DNA of 64,000 nucleotides from Leuctra nigra (GCA_934045905.1 OW203764.1:37135434-37199433); one strand, 5' to 3'. Shown: positions 1 through 12,505, numbered from the stretch's first letter. Numbers and translations: made by a program. Notes: a model not told the origin generated them from the letters alone.

Positions 1-836
1 TGGTTATATTATAAGTCGCTTGCACGGAATTGCTGGTATTAAATTGTCAAGCCAGACAAATGTGTTAACATTTTCATTTGATATATATTATGTAGAAACA
101 CAATGAGAGTCGTTGGATTCGTGTTTTCTCCTCTATTAATCTAAATCTAGTATCCTTATCAAACGTTTTAGAGAGTTTGCTTCGTAACCATTCGGTGGTC
201 TAGTTTGTTTATATCCAAAGCGTAAAAATATCAATTTTTAAACGACATTGGCTTTGTGAACTGTAGTAACAATTTCGTATTTTTTTGGTCATACGGGGAA
301 ACAGTTGTACTAATTATTAAATGTGCCTTTGGGAAACGATATTGCGTATATGTTTGTCAGCTGGATAAATTGAATTCAATGTGTAATACCTAAAACCCTC
401 GAGCATTTTCCAGAACCATAACAACAAAACAGAAAACCGAATCATTTTAATCATTTTGAGCATTATAACTCTATAAATCTATAAAAAAATATATATAGTT
501 ATAGCTCATCAATCTATTTTAGAAGAGGTTTATACAGAGTCTAGATTTCAGCAAGAAGGCAAAAGCTAACTGAAGATTCCGTTTTAGAAAGCATCGAGTG
601 TACACTGCAATTGTCAACAATGTAATCCTCATTGTTTGAATCCTAGATGAACGGATTAACTAGAACTGATTCCAGAATTAAATTTAATCTCTGTTGCGGT
701 CTCTCTCTACTCCCTGCAAGCGAGTGCAGGAGAGAGTGAGACAGCATGAGATACACATGAGCAGGATGGTGACACCGCATTTCACTGCTCGCAATAGAAA
801 CGTTCAGAACTTCACAAGGCATTTGATGATTATTTC
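1..836. other. AT-rich sequence without a recognisable gene
   Basis: I see no splice-bounded or conserved open frame here. The one structure is a short hairpin at about 701-741, in which CTCCCTGCA pairs with TGCAGGAG inside CTCTCT/GAGAGAG flanks. Its function is unknown. Confidence 0.5.
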
Positions 837-1031
837 ATCTAGTGAAGCGGTCGCTCCACCCACCCAAGTCGTACCGTACACTCACACTCACTCAACATAC
901 CGTAAATGCCTAATAAACTGAGGAGCAGACCAAACACTTTTACTGTAAGCAACAACATAGCATTTTCGGCCTACTGGATCTCAATATTATGAACTCTCAC
1001 ATTGCTGCGAAATATCTTCATTTCGAGCTAT

Positions 1032-2480
1032 TCGCGTTTAACAGACCCTCTAGGCAGCGCTAGTGTCGATGGAGGCGTAGCTCAAGATGGTCGCTCAAAA
1101 TCGTATGATTGCCTGCTCCTAACAGGTGTCACTTTGCGGTATATTGTTCTTTTATCTATTATCTCGAATTATGAAAGCATCGGCAGTATAAATATACTCT
1201 GTTATGATGTTGTTAACAATTTTCAGCAGCTATTATATGAAGGTGGTGCCATATTAAATGCGAAACATTTAATAATGTGATGATATAACCGCGGTGTTAG
1301 AAGACTGCAGTTAGAATAGAGTTCCTCTGGCTGCAAACTTATATTTTGCATATTAGTTTGTATTCATTGTTTGTTTGTTCATGAAGTCGTTATAAATATT
1401 TATATAAATAATGTCTTGCTCAGAGGTAGAAGGGCGGAAGTCCATTTTAATAAATCTTCAGGTGAGCTCATACACCAGTATTTCTTGGCTCATCTAATTA
1501 TATTGTAGTGGTGACATAAACCATTATGTAAGAAATTGATAGAGCTTGATTACATTGTTGACAATGTCCGTATGTTGTGTTTATTTTATGGCTGAATAAA
1601 CAATACAATACAAAACAAAGTGCGCAACGCAAAATCGAGTAAGGGGACTTCCGCCATTCAACTTCTGATGTAGAGGTAGTACAGATGTGATCGACGGCAA
1701 GGATCGAGGGCGTTTTAATTGTCTAATATCCATGTAGACATTATCACATCACATGCTACAAAAATTTAGTAAAATCACTAATCAGTAATCACCTACACAT
1801 GCAACACAACTGCTTTCTATGTGACCTTATGAAACCTTCTTTTTCAATGTCTTTTGATCTTTTTTGCTGGAACTCACGATTAACTATTTACAGGTAGGCA
1901 CCAATTATTATTTTTCATTCATTATAAAAGTATTACCATCCCTAATTACAACAGATCAATCAAAAATTATTTAAATTTCGAAAGTAAAATCCAGAATTTA
2001 AAATAACAAACTATAAGTACATATCTAAGAAACTATCGAAGAATAACAGGACTGAACATTCGAATTGAGAACTTAGAATTAATCCAGAATAATGTAACCT
2101 ATATGAAACCTTATTTGCCATGATTCATTAATTTACTTGTAACATTATTAGGAAGTGCACACGACATTTACTTTGATGGTTATTTCCAATATTGCAGGCA
2201 TTTGCCCATTTGGACAGCATAACGGCATTCTTCGAAATAAGTGCATAAACAAATTATACTGAGCTTTATTTTTGCATTGCGGAACAGGGGAATATCTGTT
2301 TTCAATCGCACGTGACGATTGCGATCTATTCGAATTGTTCTTTACAAACTATTGTAGAGTAAATACTGGTAGAAATTATACGAAAACGCATGCTGAGCTG
2401 CCATCCTTGCTGTGCCAATACGGTTTTGCCTAGTTCAGTCGTCTACCGCCAGGTGCCACCCACTTCGCCGTTAAACGCGA
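1032..2480. mobile_element. TIR element of 1449 bp nested in composite copy 1
   Basis: Comparison with the uninterrupted sister sequence near 41740 (CGAGCAATGGCCCA) shows that the match to the composite family stops at 1030 and resumes at 2481. The insert has 11-bp terminal inverted repeats TCGCGTTTAAC/GTTAAACGCGA and a likely 2-bp AT target duplication (1030-1031, 2481-2482). It contains a further imperfect inverted repeat (about 1430-1450 against 1645-1670, core GGCGGAAGTCC/GGACTTCCGCC), perhaps a second nested foldback. I recognise no transposase; it is probably non-autonomous. Confidence 0.6.
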
Positions 2481-3374
2481 ATGGCCCACCCCACCCCATA
2501 TACCAAATTTGGGAACAATAGGTTATTCCATTTGCGAGCTAGAGGGCCGTGAAAACAGTGAAATTACACCCCTTTCAAAACCTATCTCCATCTGATTCAG
2601 ATATCAGGAAACACCGCTATCACCGCCACAGCCTAAACGGCTGAACCGATCGATCTGAAATTTTTACCACATGTGCACTTTTGGCGTCTGAGGTGCCTTT
2701 TTATAAAACCAACCGGAAGCCGCCATTTTGAAACCGGAAGTGACGTCATATCTCGAAAACTGCTTGACCGATCGGAATGAAACTATCGCCAAATGATTCA
2801 GACGGCCATCTTTATGAAATATCAATAGTCGAAATATACATTTACTATTACAGAAACCGGAAATGACGTCATAAAAATGAGGAATCATACTTTAATCACC
2901 TCTTACTACAATAACTACATATTCAGAAGGCTTATAATGATACATAACATTTATAGAAATAAATTCTAGGTGGCAGTTATTTCAGCCGCCATTTTGAAAA
3001 CCGAAAGTAATGCCATATCTTGAAAACGGCTGGGCCGATTGGAACGATGCTTTCGCAATTCTTCATGGAATAAGCATATATTTAGCACCAAACACAATTT
3101 TTCGTATAGTAACCAATTTGGAAATGGCGTATTTTTTTAAAGGAATTAGTCATCGTTGCTCCAATATGTGTTACAAGTGCTTACAAGTGTGTTCGCAATT
3201 CTTCATGGAATATCCCTTTAAGCTTATATTTAGTACCAAACAAAACTTTTCTTAGTACCTAACCAATTAGTAAATGGCGTTTTTTTTTTAAGGAATTAGG
3301 TAAAGGAATTTAAAAAATTGTTGCTCCGATATGTCTTACAAGTTGTGTAAATAAACTAAAAAAAATAGTGAAAT

Positions 3375-3773
3375 CCCCATAAAAAAAAACACTCCGTGTA
3401 AAAATACCAGCCAAATCTCTTCAACTATAAAAAAATAGAAGAAATCTAAAATTTCAGCATTGAAAAGAAGTGATATCAAAAAATGGGCCAAGTCAAAACT
3501 TAATTTTAAAAACCAAAATATACTTGGCGCATCGTTTTTTACGACATTATAGGGTAGGTAGATTTAAATTTTATGTATATTATACATCTTGCCTATACTT
3601 CTAAACGATCTATAGGCACGATGCGCCGTATATTTTGGTTTTTAAAATTAAGTTTTGACTTGGCCCATTTTTTGATATCACTTCTTTTCAATGCTGAAAT
3701 TTTAGATTTCTTCTATTTTTTTATAGTTGAAGAGACTTGGCTGGTATTTTTACACGGAGTGTTTTTTATGGGG
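3375..3773. repeat. About 400-bp palindrome, copy 1
   Basis: Arms of about 165 bp run from CCCCATAAAA...CACTCCGTG to CTTGGCGCATCG and back, around a unique centre of about 65 bp. Both arms share the private variants TTTCAGCATTG and ATGGGCCAAG, which are absent from the copies at 12506, 41839 and 44305. The unit array adjoins the left side (AGTGAAATCCCC); the right flank is unrelated. Confidence 0.85.
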
Positions 3774-4051
3774 TAGAATATACAAGAGATCAGAGTCAGG
3801 ATGATCAGCTGTATTAACTTCAGAAATGAGGTTTATTTATTTATATTGTACACATACTTCATTCTATAAATAAGAAAACATAATTTTCTTGAATGTGCCC
3901 TACAGGGTTCTGATATACAAATATTACATCAAGGGATAGACAATAAGTACGATACATATTGAGTAGATATTGTACAATATGCAATTGTAACAAGACAATT
4001 GCAAACCCCGTCTGAAACACAAGTGAATTGGTGCGTTGGTATTAGTGAGTT

Positions 4052-4070
4052 GGGGGGGGGGGGGGGGGGG
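4052..4070 (+). repeat. Homopolymer G19
   Basis: Nineteen consecutive G residues. Such a run can form a G-quadruplex and is prone to length error in assemblies. Confidence 0.9.
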
Positions 4071-4785
4071 AGGACTGTGTTCTTTCATCTCCATTAGCGC
4101 GTAGAGAAATTGCGGAAGAATACATAAATAAATAAAATGATATGAAGCCACGAATGAGATGATATTTTAAACATTATTCCTCTTGTTTCATTAAAGAGTT
4201 GTATACCTAATTATTTGAATAACCATTTGTTCGAAGTATAGCTGCACAGATTCGGTATCACTTCGTAAAATTTATTTGAATACGTACACTTGTGTTTGGA
4301 CAATATAAAAGTGTAGTTTCTTTATCAAATCAAATAAATTATATTAATTACGGTCGAGACCAGATATTGTAAGTTTGTAACACAAATGTAAACTTGTATC
4401 AGTCAGCCCTGGACATTTTTATTCACCAATAGGTATATATATTTGAGACTGCTTGTACTGAACACAGTAATATCCGCATTTCCAGCATTTGCCTCCAGCA
4501 GCAATTCACAGACTCAAATTTATCCCGCATAAGAGTCTTTTCATCTGTCACAAGATTCGAAATTCAAAGTAAAAATGATAGGATTGAGATTAACTCTCCT
4601 TGAAAACCTTCCCATATTTCCGATCCTATTTCATATTCCAATTCTTTTGTTGCTCGGACTTCAGCACATAGCAAGGACTGCTGATTTATATGTACTTTTA
4701 TGTGCTTGAAGAATCGGTCGAAGAGTATGCGGTTCCCAAATCACTTCTTTGCGTGCCATCGGCGACGTATCCGTGACACGTGTTA

Positions 4786-4820
4786 GGCGTCGCGACGGTC
4801 TTGAGGAGCGCCGCGACGCC
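4786..4820. repeat. CpG-rich inverted repeat
   Basis: GGCGTCGCG and CGCGACGCC form a perfect 9-bp stem around a 17-nt loop, in a CpG-dense patch within AT-rich DNA. A + frame here (about 45 codons, ending in FAFAKT then stop) has coding-like composition, but I could not link it to splice sites or a family. Confidence 0.5.
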
Positions 4821-6176
4821 AAGCAGATGTTCGCGTTCGCAAAGACTTAATCCCCTTTCAGCGTCAACCAACTCACAACGGGATTTACAATATTATACTG
4901 CTTTCGTATCACATCCCATCCGGCATATCGAGGATGCCACAAGGAATCCCTTTACATTTTTTTTTTGAAATATTCAAAGAAAATACTCGCGGAATATTAT
5001 CCCTAGGCTCTATCTTCGATCTTTGAAAATCTACACGGATGATGTACATTTTAAGCCTTCACTGTGAGAGAGAGCTTTTGTTTCCTTCAACCTGATTACT
5101 TCATGCTTCAACTCTTCCTACTTTGTGGTATGGATGTCACTCAAAGAAAGCGCAGATGTACTAATCATAAAAATTTCGTTTCAAAACTTGTCAAATAGTA
5201 AATGATGAACGATCAGAAGGCAGAATTACACCAGCATTAAGCTTCAATAAATATTTTAATTTACGTCAGTGTGTTTTGTTAATAAATAGTAGAATGAAGT
5301 ACCTATTTTTTTATTTTTTTTTGAATGTGAGGTTGCCACTTTACATTTTTCTTATCCAGAATCACGTCATTACGTCTTATCAAATCAATCACAGATATTC
5401 CACCCTCCGTGCACGTCACAGAACACTGGCAATAATTAATGTTCTAAATCTTGTACTTAGACCTCTCATGCCATGTAATGACAAATAATCTCTTTCAAAT
5501 GACTGGGTGTCACTCAAAGTTACAAATAAGATTGGATGAAGTCAGAAACACAAGTTAGGAATCAGTGATATTGACTGCCTATCTTCTACTTCTAAGATAC
5601 AGAATCTATCAGAAAATGAAGGTGACCTTTTGATCACACTGCGTAAAATTCAAATGAAATGAAATTGAGAAAGTTTTCACGATGAAAAGAGTGTACAGAC
5701 CTCACATCGTCTTGTAGTTCATGAGTTTCAGAAGCTCATTAAAATGGTTTATTTCCACACAAAAACACAGTTTCGCTTGGAACATCCCTCTTACAATAGA
5801 GCTTCCAGACATCATAAAAAGTCAACTTTACTTCGTCATAAAAGTGGGGCAACACAGAAGTAACAGACCGCAGTAACAATGAGTGAAATTACATTGAGAC
5901 TCCTTACAAATGATCTGTTTATTAAATGTTTATTCGAAATGGAACGATATGTCACGTGAGAGGAAGTTTAAACTGCGCAACAGAAACTACATTATGAAAA
6001 TGCGGAATTGAGGGGCCGCATGCATGAAATGCCTATTTTTTTTTTATCAATTACAAGATACTGGTTCGGGGACATTCAAGATTAAAGTTTGCAAACAATC
6101 GAAATCGCATTTGGAAAGCAACGAAATTATGTGGGTAACTGAATTTCTCTTAAAATACCATGTTATACAACAACTA

Positions 6177-6412
6177 GGGCCAGTTTTTAAACTTTGTTAA
6201 ATTTTAAGCAGTTGATTACGACTATATTGCCATGGCAACAACTAATGATATTCCTTGAAAGACCGCTTAGGTCCAGTTCTTCAATACTTTACTAAAACCA
6301 GTGACTAATTAAGTTAACACAGTCATTCTAGGAATGCCATTGGTTGTTTCCATGACAATATAGTATGCTAATCAACCGTTTAAAAGTTAGCAGAGTATTG
6401 AAAGACTGGCCC
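6177..6412. mobile_element. Foldback MITE with GGGCC ends, copy 1 (PIF/Harbinger-like?)
   Basis: The ends GGGCCAGT and ACTGGCCC start long imperfect inverted arms carrying TATATTGCCATGGCAACAA on the left and TTGTTTCCATGACAATATA on the right. A second copy lies at 40737-40887 with a clear TAA duplication. The 3-bp TWA-like target and the GGGCC terminus suggest PIF/Harbinger-type MITEs. No coding capacity. Confidence 0.7.
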
Positions 6413-6466
6413 TTAGAGTAATACATAACTATAGGTACCTACTGGTTTTAACAGAGTATGTAAAAC

Positions 6467-6621
6467 GGGTCCAAAGTGTAAAAGAAAGAAGATAATATAC
6501 CAGGAACCAACTAGACAAATATTTAAACCAAAACACTGGTATACCTAGTCAAGTTTTTTTTTATCTTGACAATACCAGTGTTTCGGTTCAAATATTTGTA
6601 TTTTACTGGGTCCAAAGTGTA
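6467..6621. repeat. Hairpin flanked by 14-bp direct repeats
   Basis: GGGTCCAAAGTGTA occurs exactly at 6467-6480 and 6608-6621. Between them, 6514-6553 and 6565-6599 form a foldback (CAAATATTTAAACC.. against GGTTCAAATATTTG, with ACACTGGTAT against ATACCAGTGT). A small foldback insertion with a target duplication or a sequence-specific site is possible. Confidence 0.6.
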
Positions 6622-7618
6622 CTAATGGCAATAGACATTAGCAGATCGTTGGCGCAGAGTTCGTGCAGGAACCGGTCAAATAGATCTGTATTGTACATGC
6701 TCTAGACCCTCAATCCCTCTGCAAGGGGTCTATATTGACCTCTATAGCCGTCAGTTTTTCAATGATCTGTTAATTTATTTTAAAAAATTGATTTCTAAAC
6801 TTTTGTTAAAATTTGCTGAAATTGCAGTTCAGTGAAATGTGCTACTTTTAAGCAAAATAAAACCGTTCATAATTTCTAGATTAAAAATTTAAAAAATTGG
6901 TCAACTATAGAAAAAGAGACTTCCATTCTCTCCATCATCGCTTTGAACATTATTATGTCTTCAACGTGACTGCACAATATTAACACGGCGTCACCCGTCA
7001 GAGGGCAAATCGGTGTTCCTTTACCTCAAGTTACAATTCTACAAAGTTAGAGACAATACAAGTTTCCTCTTCTCTCAATAAAACCTAACAAATGAGAAAT
7101 GACATTTTACTTCCCATTTAACTCGTGTGAAAGTTAAACGGCTGTTCCATCATTCAAGAGGCAGCGATCGTGACGGATAAAACTCCACCCTCTTGCTACG
7201 ACTCCCACGAGCACCCCGATTATCTTTCTCGGAGGTCTTCCGAGTTCTCTCGTACACACAATCACTCCCTCGACACTCCCTCACTCTTCATTCCGGCAGA
7301 TATTTTGACTCTACGCGACCACTGGAACCAGTGATGAAATATAAAGCGGTACAGAGGTTCAAAGTTCGCGTCATTCTCTTGACTTGATGCCTCATTCAAG
7401 AAACTTTTCGATAACATTCGCTAATGTCCAGGGAAGTTGACAGACAGCTAACACAAGGCGTCGAATCGTATTAACAAAGAATAGGGACTCCACACCTATG
7501 CTAAATGGCATCAACCAATGAAAATGGTTCAACTGAATTCATTTTATTTCGTACATAATCATTTGTGGTTTTCACAAGGCTCTGGAATCAGTCAATACGT
7601 TTTTGTCATACGACTCTA
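6622..7618. other. No recognisable feature
   Basis: AT-rich sequence. The short open frame near 7193 lacks splice context or recognisable motifs. Confidence 0.4.
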
Positions 7619-7793
7619 CAGTTCGTTTTTCCTATGTATGAACTCTCTACAGACGGAGCCACCGTCAGTTGTTCTGTAAGGCCGAGAAAGACAACATTGC
7701 AAGGTGAGCGCGCAATGAAGTCTTTCTCGGCCTAGCAGAACAACTGACTGTGGCTCCATCTGGTGAGAGTTCAAACATAGGAAAAACGAACTG
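7619..7793. mobile_element. Foldback MITE with TA target duplication (Tc1/mariner type)
   Basis: A 175-bp palindrome starts CAGTTCG and ends CGAACTG, with TA on both sides (7617-7618, 7794-7795). The arms extend about 75 bp (CCTATGT.TGAACTCTC, GGAGCCAC, CAGTTGTTCTG, GGCCGAGAAAGAC), with a few mismatches. CAGT termini and a TA target are typical of Tc1/mariner-derived MITEs. Non-coding. Confidence 0.8.
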
Positions 7794-7836
7794 TATGTTA
7801 GATTAACTATAGTTTTTTTAGCCAAACTCCTAACAT

Positions 7837-8059
7837 GTAGAAGGCCCGATGTCCATATTCTCGATGATGCGTTGCACACTATTGGAATCATGTAATGAAG
7901 CTTTCAAGTGTAATTGGTTTGAAGTCAACAAATACAGTTATAATGATTTGTTTTACAAAATGACTTTTGCTTCAAATACAAACAAGATTGGATGAAGGCA
8001 GAATCACTAGGTTTTGAGCTTCCCTCAAGAATCAATTAAATGGACATCGGGCCTTCTAC
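7837..8059. repeat. Exact 20-bp inverted repeat 183 bp apart
   Basis: GTAGAAGGCCCGATGTCCAT at 7837-7856 is matched exactly by its reverse complement at 8040-8059. It may be the TIRs of a 223-bp non-autonomous element; no clear target duplication is visible. It lies 43 bp from the preceding MITE. Confidence 0.75.
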
Positions 8060-9081
8060 CTCTGAGGTAAAGATATTATTAAGTGTAAACACCGCTTCGT
8101 GAATAGTCCCGATGTTTTCTCTCCAAATATTTAGAAATGAAAAGCAAACAACGTTAAAGTTTATTTGAAATCACTGTGTACTAAATTGACTATGGAGTAA
8201 GTAGAATGTGTGGCATTAGAGCACACAATAACACTATCCATGAACGCGTGACTAGAACGCTTCACTGGCTAGATTAAAATCACATACAATCCACTTGTGA
8301 AGCAATCGTTGTCATTTTTACAACACTACTGACTAATACTTACTACACTCTGTTATGTCAAGGTCACACCGATGAACCAATCGAACTGAAATTTGACACT
8401 CAGACAAATGTCATACCAGCGGCCATGTGTATAGTGTTGGTGAAAAAATCTGAATGATTGAAAAGTGATTATGACCCGTCTTTAGCTTTTGCACGAAAGT
8501 TTTTTTCAGAGTTTACACAGGTTTAGTCAATTCGATTAAGAACTTCAAGAGTTATTTACATATTCAGATATTTGTCAAATTTGTTTAATTACGAAAGTAT
8601 CATGCACAACACAATGATCACTTGCAAATCATTAGGTTTGTGATCTTGCTGCTTGCCAAGGTCATTTGAGCTGTAACTTTCATTTACCTGCAATACATTG
8701 GCTCTCAATAAACGCGTTACACAGATAGTTTTGCTGGTTCCAGAGTGGTTTCCATGTTTCAATAAGGTGTGTTAACTTTCTTGCATTTAATATCAGTATC
8801 TTTTCCCAGTGACAGTGACCATTGCATGGATCAATCAGCCAGCACAGATCATGCACAAAGCTTGACAGACGTTTTGTTAACATCAACTATGAAAATTATA
8901 TTTATTCTCAATCTCGCCTGTGTCGACAAAACTTCCACGATATTCTGCAATCTTCTGAAACTTCTTTTCCTGTATCTATGAAGTCAGTTGATCCCGGTTG
9001 AATGTTTGAAAATGTCTCCTTTCCAATATCGACACCGCCTTAAGCTTTGAGCAGCAGAACTCATAATCCTCAATCTTATCA

Positions 9082-9193
9082 CCTCCCCCCCTCCCCCCAC
9101 AGTACTCCTTGTCACGTCAAGGCACCGGGGTGGGGGGGAGGAGGGGTAAAAGCAATCGTTCGTCCCCATCAGTCTTGAGGGGGGGGGGGGGGG
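9082..9193. repeat. Opposed C-tract / G-tract cluster
   Basis: Two C runs (C8, C6) near 9084-9098 are followed by GGGG.GGGGGGG.GG.GGGG (9127-9146) and a G15 run (9179-9193). Each strand therefore has G-quadruplex potential, and the blocks can also pair with each other. Confidence 0.7.
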
Positions 9194-11129
9194 TAGCTTC
9201 TGGTCAACTAACTTCGAGAATAAACATCAGTAATTGAGTTCTTATGTTCTCCCCTTCCTATTGACTCTTCTTGTAGCACAGTCATCAATTAATTGATATA
9301 TCTGTCAAGGTGATCTATCTAATGGCGTTCATATATTTCAATCTTCATATAACTTTTGGTTGAGCATTGAGGGTGCCACAAGAGTAACTCTCCGGCTAAA
9401 ATGGGAAAATTGTTTTCCATTTCGTTGCTTTTGTAGTGATCGAAATTGTAATTTTGTTATTGAATTTTATGTTTGGTCAGGTGATTCAAGCATTGCTAAT
9501 GTATTCCGTTCGTCAAGCGTTGGGTATGCTTTTGCGAATTGAAATCTGTTTGTGACTAATTTCAGATTATACCTAATGTAAATCGTGTGGCCAAAAGTTT
9601 CGAAAAAACGAATATTTTGTACAAATATCAAAATATTAGAGTTTGAACTGGGAGTTGAAATGTGTTTTTAAACTACATTTAATATAAAAACGACATTTTA
9701 CGAGCGAAATACAGTCTTAAGTTACAAATACAAATTTCGAGGAAGAAAAGGCTCCGCACTGTATCATAATGAAAATCTGGATACGTATGCAAAGCGGAAT
9801 ATAAATACCCGAGAGTCTGCGTATAATGTTGACGTATTTAGCCCTCTTATTCTGGAGCACATTCTACTTTTAGTATTCAGCGAATGTTCTCTTTGTTTCT
9901 CAAATTGCAACAATTGAAGGTTATCCCCTTGAGACGCATTCCTCTCTAAAACTCCGCAATTGCGACGTCCCTTTCTGCGCCGATTGCCACTGCCACTTGG
10001 GTACCAATGAAGCTCAGCAAACTCAGCGAATGAAATGAAACGGAATTAATGAAACGCGCGCAACTCAAGTTTTGTGCAGCGAACGAAGCGAATGTTGCGA
10101 CTGATAGTTTTGACAAAACTATTTTGCGTGAATAATAGTTTACAACTAGAACAAAATAAACATTTTTTTTAAATATCAAAGTAAAATCGATATAACAATG
10201 TTACATTAAAATTAAAAAATTTGTCAATTTTAGTAACATCCTCCCCCCTCCCCCCCCCCCCCCCTAAAACCCACTAAAGTTGTCAAATAGAAGTCATAAC
10301 CGTAGGCGTCGCGCTATGGCTTCGCGAACACGTTTTTTTTTAAAATAAAAATCTCAGAATATTGGGTTCTTCACTTTTTTCACTTTTGGAAGGAATGGAT
10401 GGAATAAATGTATAACTCTCCCGTAATTTGACATTTGTGTTGCACTTTGTAATTGTTTGTGAATTTATTTCACGAATATACATTAAAATAGTTTTTACTT
10501 TCGGAGAGCGAGTTATATATTTAAATAATATTTTAGCAAATGAAAATTATTTATATTCAAATTATGTTCCATGTACATAATCTAAGACTACAGTCAATTT
10601 CCCAAAACCCATAATACCAGTTAAAAGTGTGGTTATATTGCATGTGAGTTTTGCATGCCCTATAATTTGCCAAACTCTATCACATTGATCGTTTCATGTA
10701 TTTATTAAAAATAAAATACGTTACACCAAAGTAAAGCAGTATAAAAGCTGCTGTCGAGGTTTTCGCACTGCACATATAAAATAATCATATTTCAGAAACT
10801 AAGTACCTAGAACTCTTAGAACTCACTAAGTGAACTCAAAACTCAGAAAGCTCTGACCCCTCGACACTGAAGTGAAATAATTTATCTTATTTTGAACGCT
10901 GAATCGTAGAGTTCCCATTTTGTTTAGACTCTAAGCCAGTCTGCGAAGAATTCATTCTTCTCATCTCTAATTAACGGAGTTTCATGTATATAGTTTTTGA
11001 AAGGTTGTTTCTGAATACCCTCCATGGTGTTAGGAAGAGAAGTTGATAATATAATCATACTTGATGTGTGTGTACGCTTGTGAAATGAACGAAGACCCCG
11101 AGTTGCTAATGAGGTTTTACGAAGCCGTA

Positions 11130-11260
11130 TACGACGCTACATAATGGACGCTCGGCGTCTCGACGTGAGGAGCTGTTAAATGCGTTAACGTCGACTGGCG
11201 CCATTATTGCTGGAACACAGGCGTCGGCGTCGCGCGACGGCCATTGCGTTGTTTAATTTG
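11130..11260. other. CpG-dense patch
   Basis: CG dinucleotides are strikingly frequent (CGGCGTCTCGACG, GTCGGCGTCGCGCGACGGCC) in an AT-rich setting. It could be a promoter, 5' exon or unmethylated element. I found no TATA/Inr pair or convincing frame. Confidence 0.3.
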
Positions 11261-11839
11261 ACGAAACTTTCCGTATAGCAAGCTCGCGACGAGGACAGCG
11301 AATATCTTATTCTGGTTTTAATCCTACTCCTTGTGAGTAAATGTTTCCCAAGACTCAATGGTTTAATCTTCTAGTTCCCTTTGCAAATTGGTCTTTCCTA
11401 TATCGTTGTACGACTACTTCTTACACATTCTAGCACATAATTTGGATTTAGAGATTTTATTAAGAGAGAGGCGGGCGACTCCATTTAACATTTATGATAC
11501 TTTACTCTGCTCTTTTGTCTGCGGTAAATGTTCTGCTCCAGAGGTCACAAAATTCTAACGATCAAACTCAAGTGTTGCACAATTTGGTATGAGAAGTTGG
11601 ATATATCCAGATGTTTGAGGCGAAGGAAGACGTGTTTACATTTTATTTAGGTAAACTTTTTATATGCTGTTTATCAAGCAAACTTGCAGGGTTTGGTACT
11701 TTTTAAATGGTACAACAGTTTTAATAATTAATAAAGAACACCGATAATTATATTATAGGGATTATATTATTATGGTTTAACGGCGCGTCAACGACGAGGT
11801 TATATTGCGCACATTAATTTTTACTTTTAACTTTGTTGA

Positions 11840-12110
11840 TCATAAGTGAAGGACATGGGGAGGGATCGACCTAACGGGCCCGATCCGGGGGAGTCTGAAA
11901 CTGGTGAAAAAGCCAGTTCAGAAAGGGGACAGACCGGGGGGAGGCTTCGGGCTTGTGGGACCCGATGCAGGGGGATCACCATCTCGAGGGGGGAGGCCGG
12001 CCCGAGGGACCCGCTAATTTGGAGAGGGCATGGGACCAGGTCGACCCTGGACTGCACTTAGTTGGGACCAACTCGTATTGTGAGGCGGCCCCTTAAGCCC
12101 TACCACCGCG
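11840..12110 (-). other. GC-rich island, possibly the 5' part of a retroelement
   Basis: About 270 bp is far more GC-rich than its surroundings. Read on the minus strand it includes TACCTTGACGCGGTGGTAG, which resembles 5' leaders I associate with some insect non-LTR retroelements, but this is from memory and unproven. Frames are open on both strands (76 and 71 codons), as expected from GC-rich sequence, and encode nothing I recognise. Confidence 0.3.
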
Positions 12111-12334
12111 TCAAGGTAGCAGTCCATCGGTGAAGTTTTTTTATACAAAATGTATCGGTCTAAGGTTCTATCTAAATAAATACACGAATTAGATTGTAAC
12201 AAAATATGTGAAAATGCAATTTCCAAATTGGGTTATATGTAAAAATAATGTAGTTGAGTGCCAAAATTCTGCTGGAAATGATTTGAATCTTGGATCATTT
12301 TACAATCATATTCGAAGTAAGTTACCAACACTTA

Positions 12335-12490
12335 GGCCCGATTGTACAATGTCCGATAAAGTTAGCGGTATACGATTTATACGAGGTGGTTACCATGGCA
12401 ACATCCAAAGAGCACTTCCATCTAGACCGCTCATAGTTCACTCTTATAGGCTCTGACATGCGTTATCGGGACATTGTACAAACGGACTTT
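12335..12490. mobile_element. Foldback MITE with GGCCCGATTGTACAATG end
   Basis: GGCCCGATTGTACAATGTC on the left pairs with GACATTGTACAAACGGAC on the right, with further pairing (CCGATAA/TTATCGG). It contains TTACCATGGCAAC, like the central part of the GGGCC foldbacks at 6177 and 40737, so they may be related. A TTA precedes the left end. Non-coding. Confidence 0.65.
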
Positions 12491-12505
12491 CATGCGTAAA
12501 GTATA

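Larger units (their letters stand above)
837..3773 (+). mobile_element. Composite TIR/palindrome element, copy 1, interrupted
   Basis: The left edge has the family's terminal motif (ATCTAGTG.AGCGGTCGCTCCAC), itself a small hairpin, followed by about 190 bp matching the ends of the copies at 14364, 41558 and 43171. An unrelated 1.45-kb element (1032-2480) splits this terminal region, and the match resumes at 2483 (AATGGCCCACC...). After it come a conserved CAGCCTAAACGGCTGAACCG stretch, two tandem units of about 270 bp (anchors near 2723 and 2990, each with GCCATTTTGAAA.CCG and GACGTCA-like sequence) and the 399-bp palindrome. No second TIR and no transposase frame are present, so this is a non-autonomous half-copy. 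The superfamily is not recognised. Confidence 0.7.
3774..6176. other. Non-coding AT-rich stretch
   Basis: I see no supportable gene. Contents are a G19 run (4052-4070), a CpG-rich inverted repeat (4786-4820), and a short stretch at about 5523-5550 that resembles 7978-8005 (AAGATTGGATGAAG). It could be intron or intergenic DNA. Confidence 0.45.
8060..12334. other. Long non-coding stretch with isolated CpG-rich patches
   Basis: I find no gene I can defend. Notable pieces are listed separately: C/G tracts near 9.1 kb, a C-rich run at 10241-10264, a CpG-dense patch at 11.1-11.3 kb and a GC-rich island at 11.8-12.1 kb. The rest looks like AT-rich intron or intergenic DNA. Confidence 0.4.

Noticed and set aside
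11827..12061. Overlapping frames of 76 and 71 codons in the GC-rich island
   Set aside because: Open on both strands owing to base composition, with no recognisable domain or splice context.
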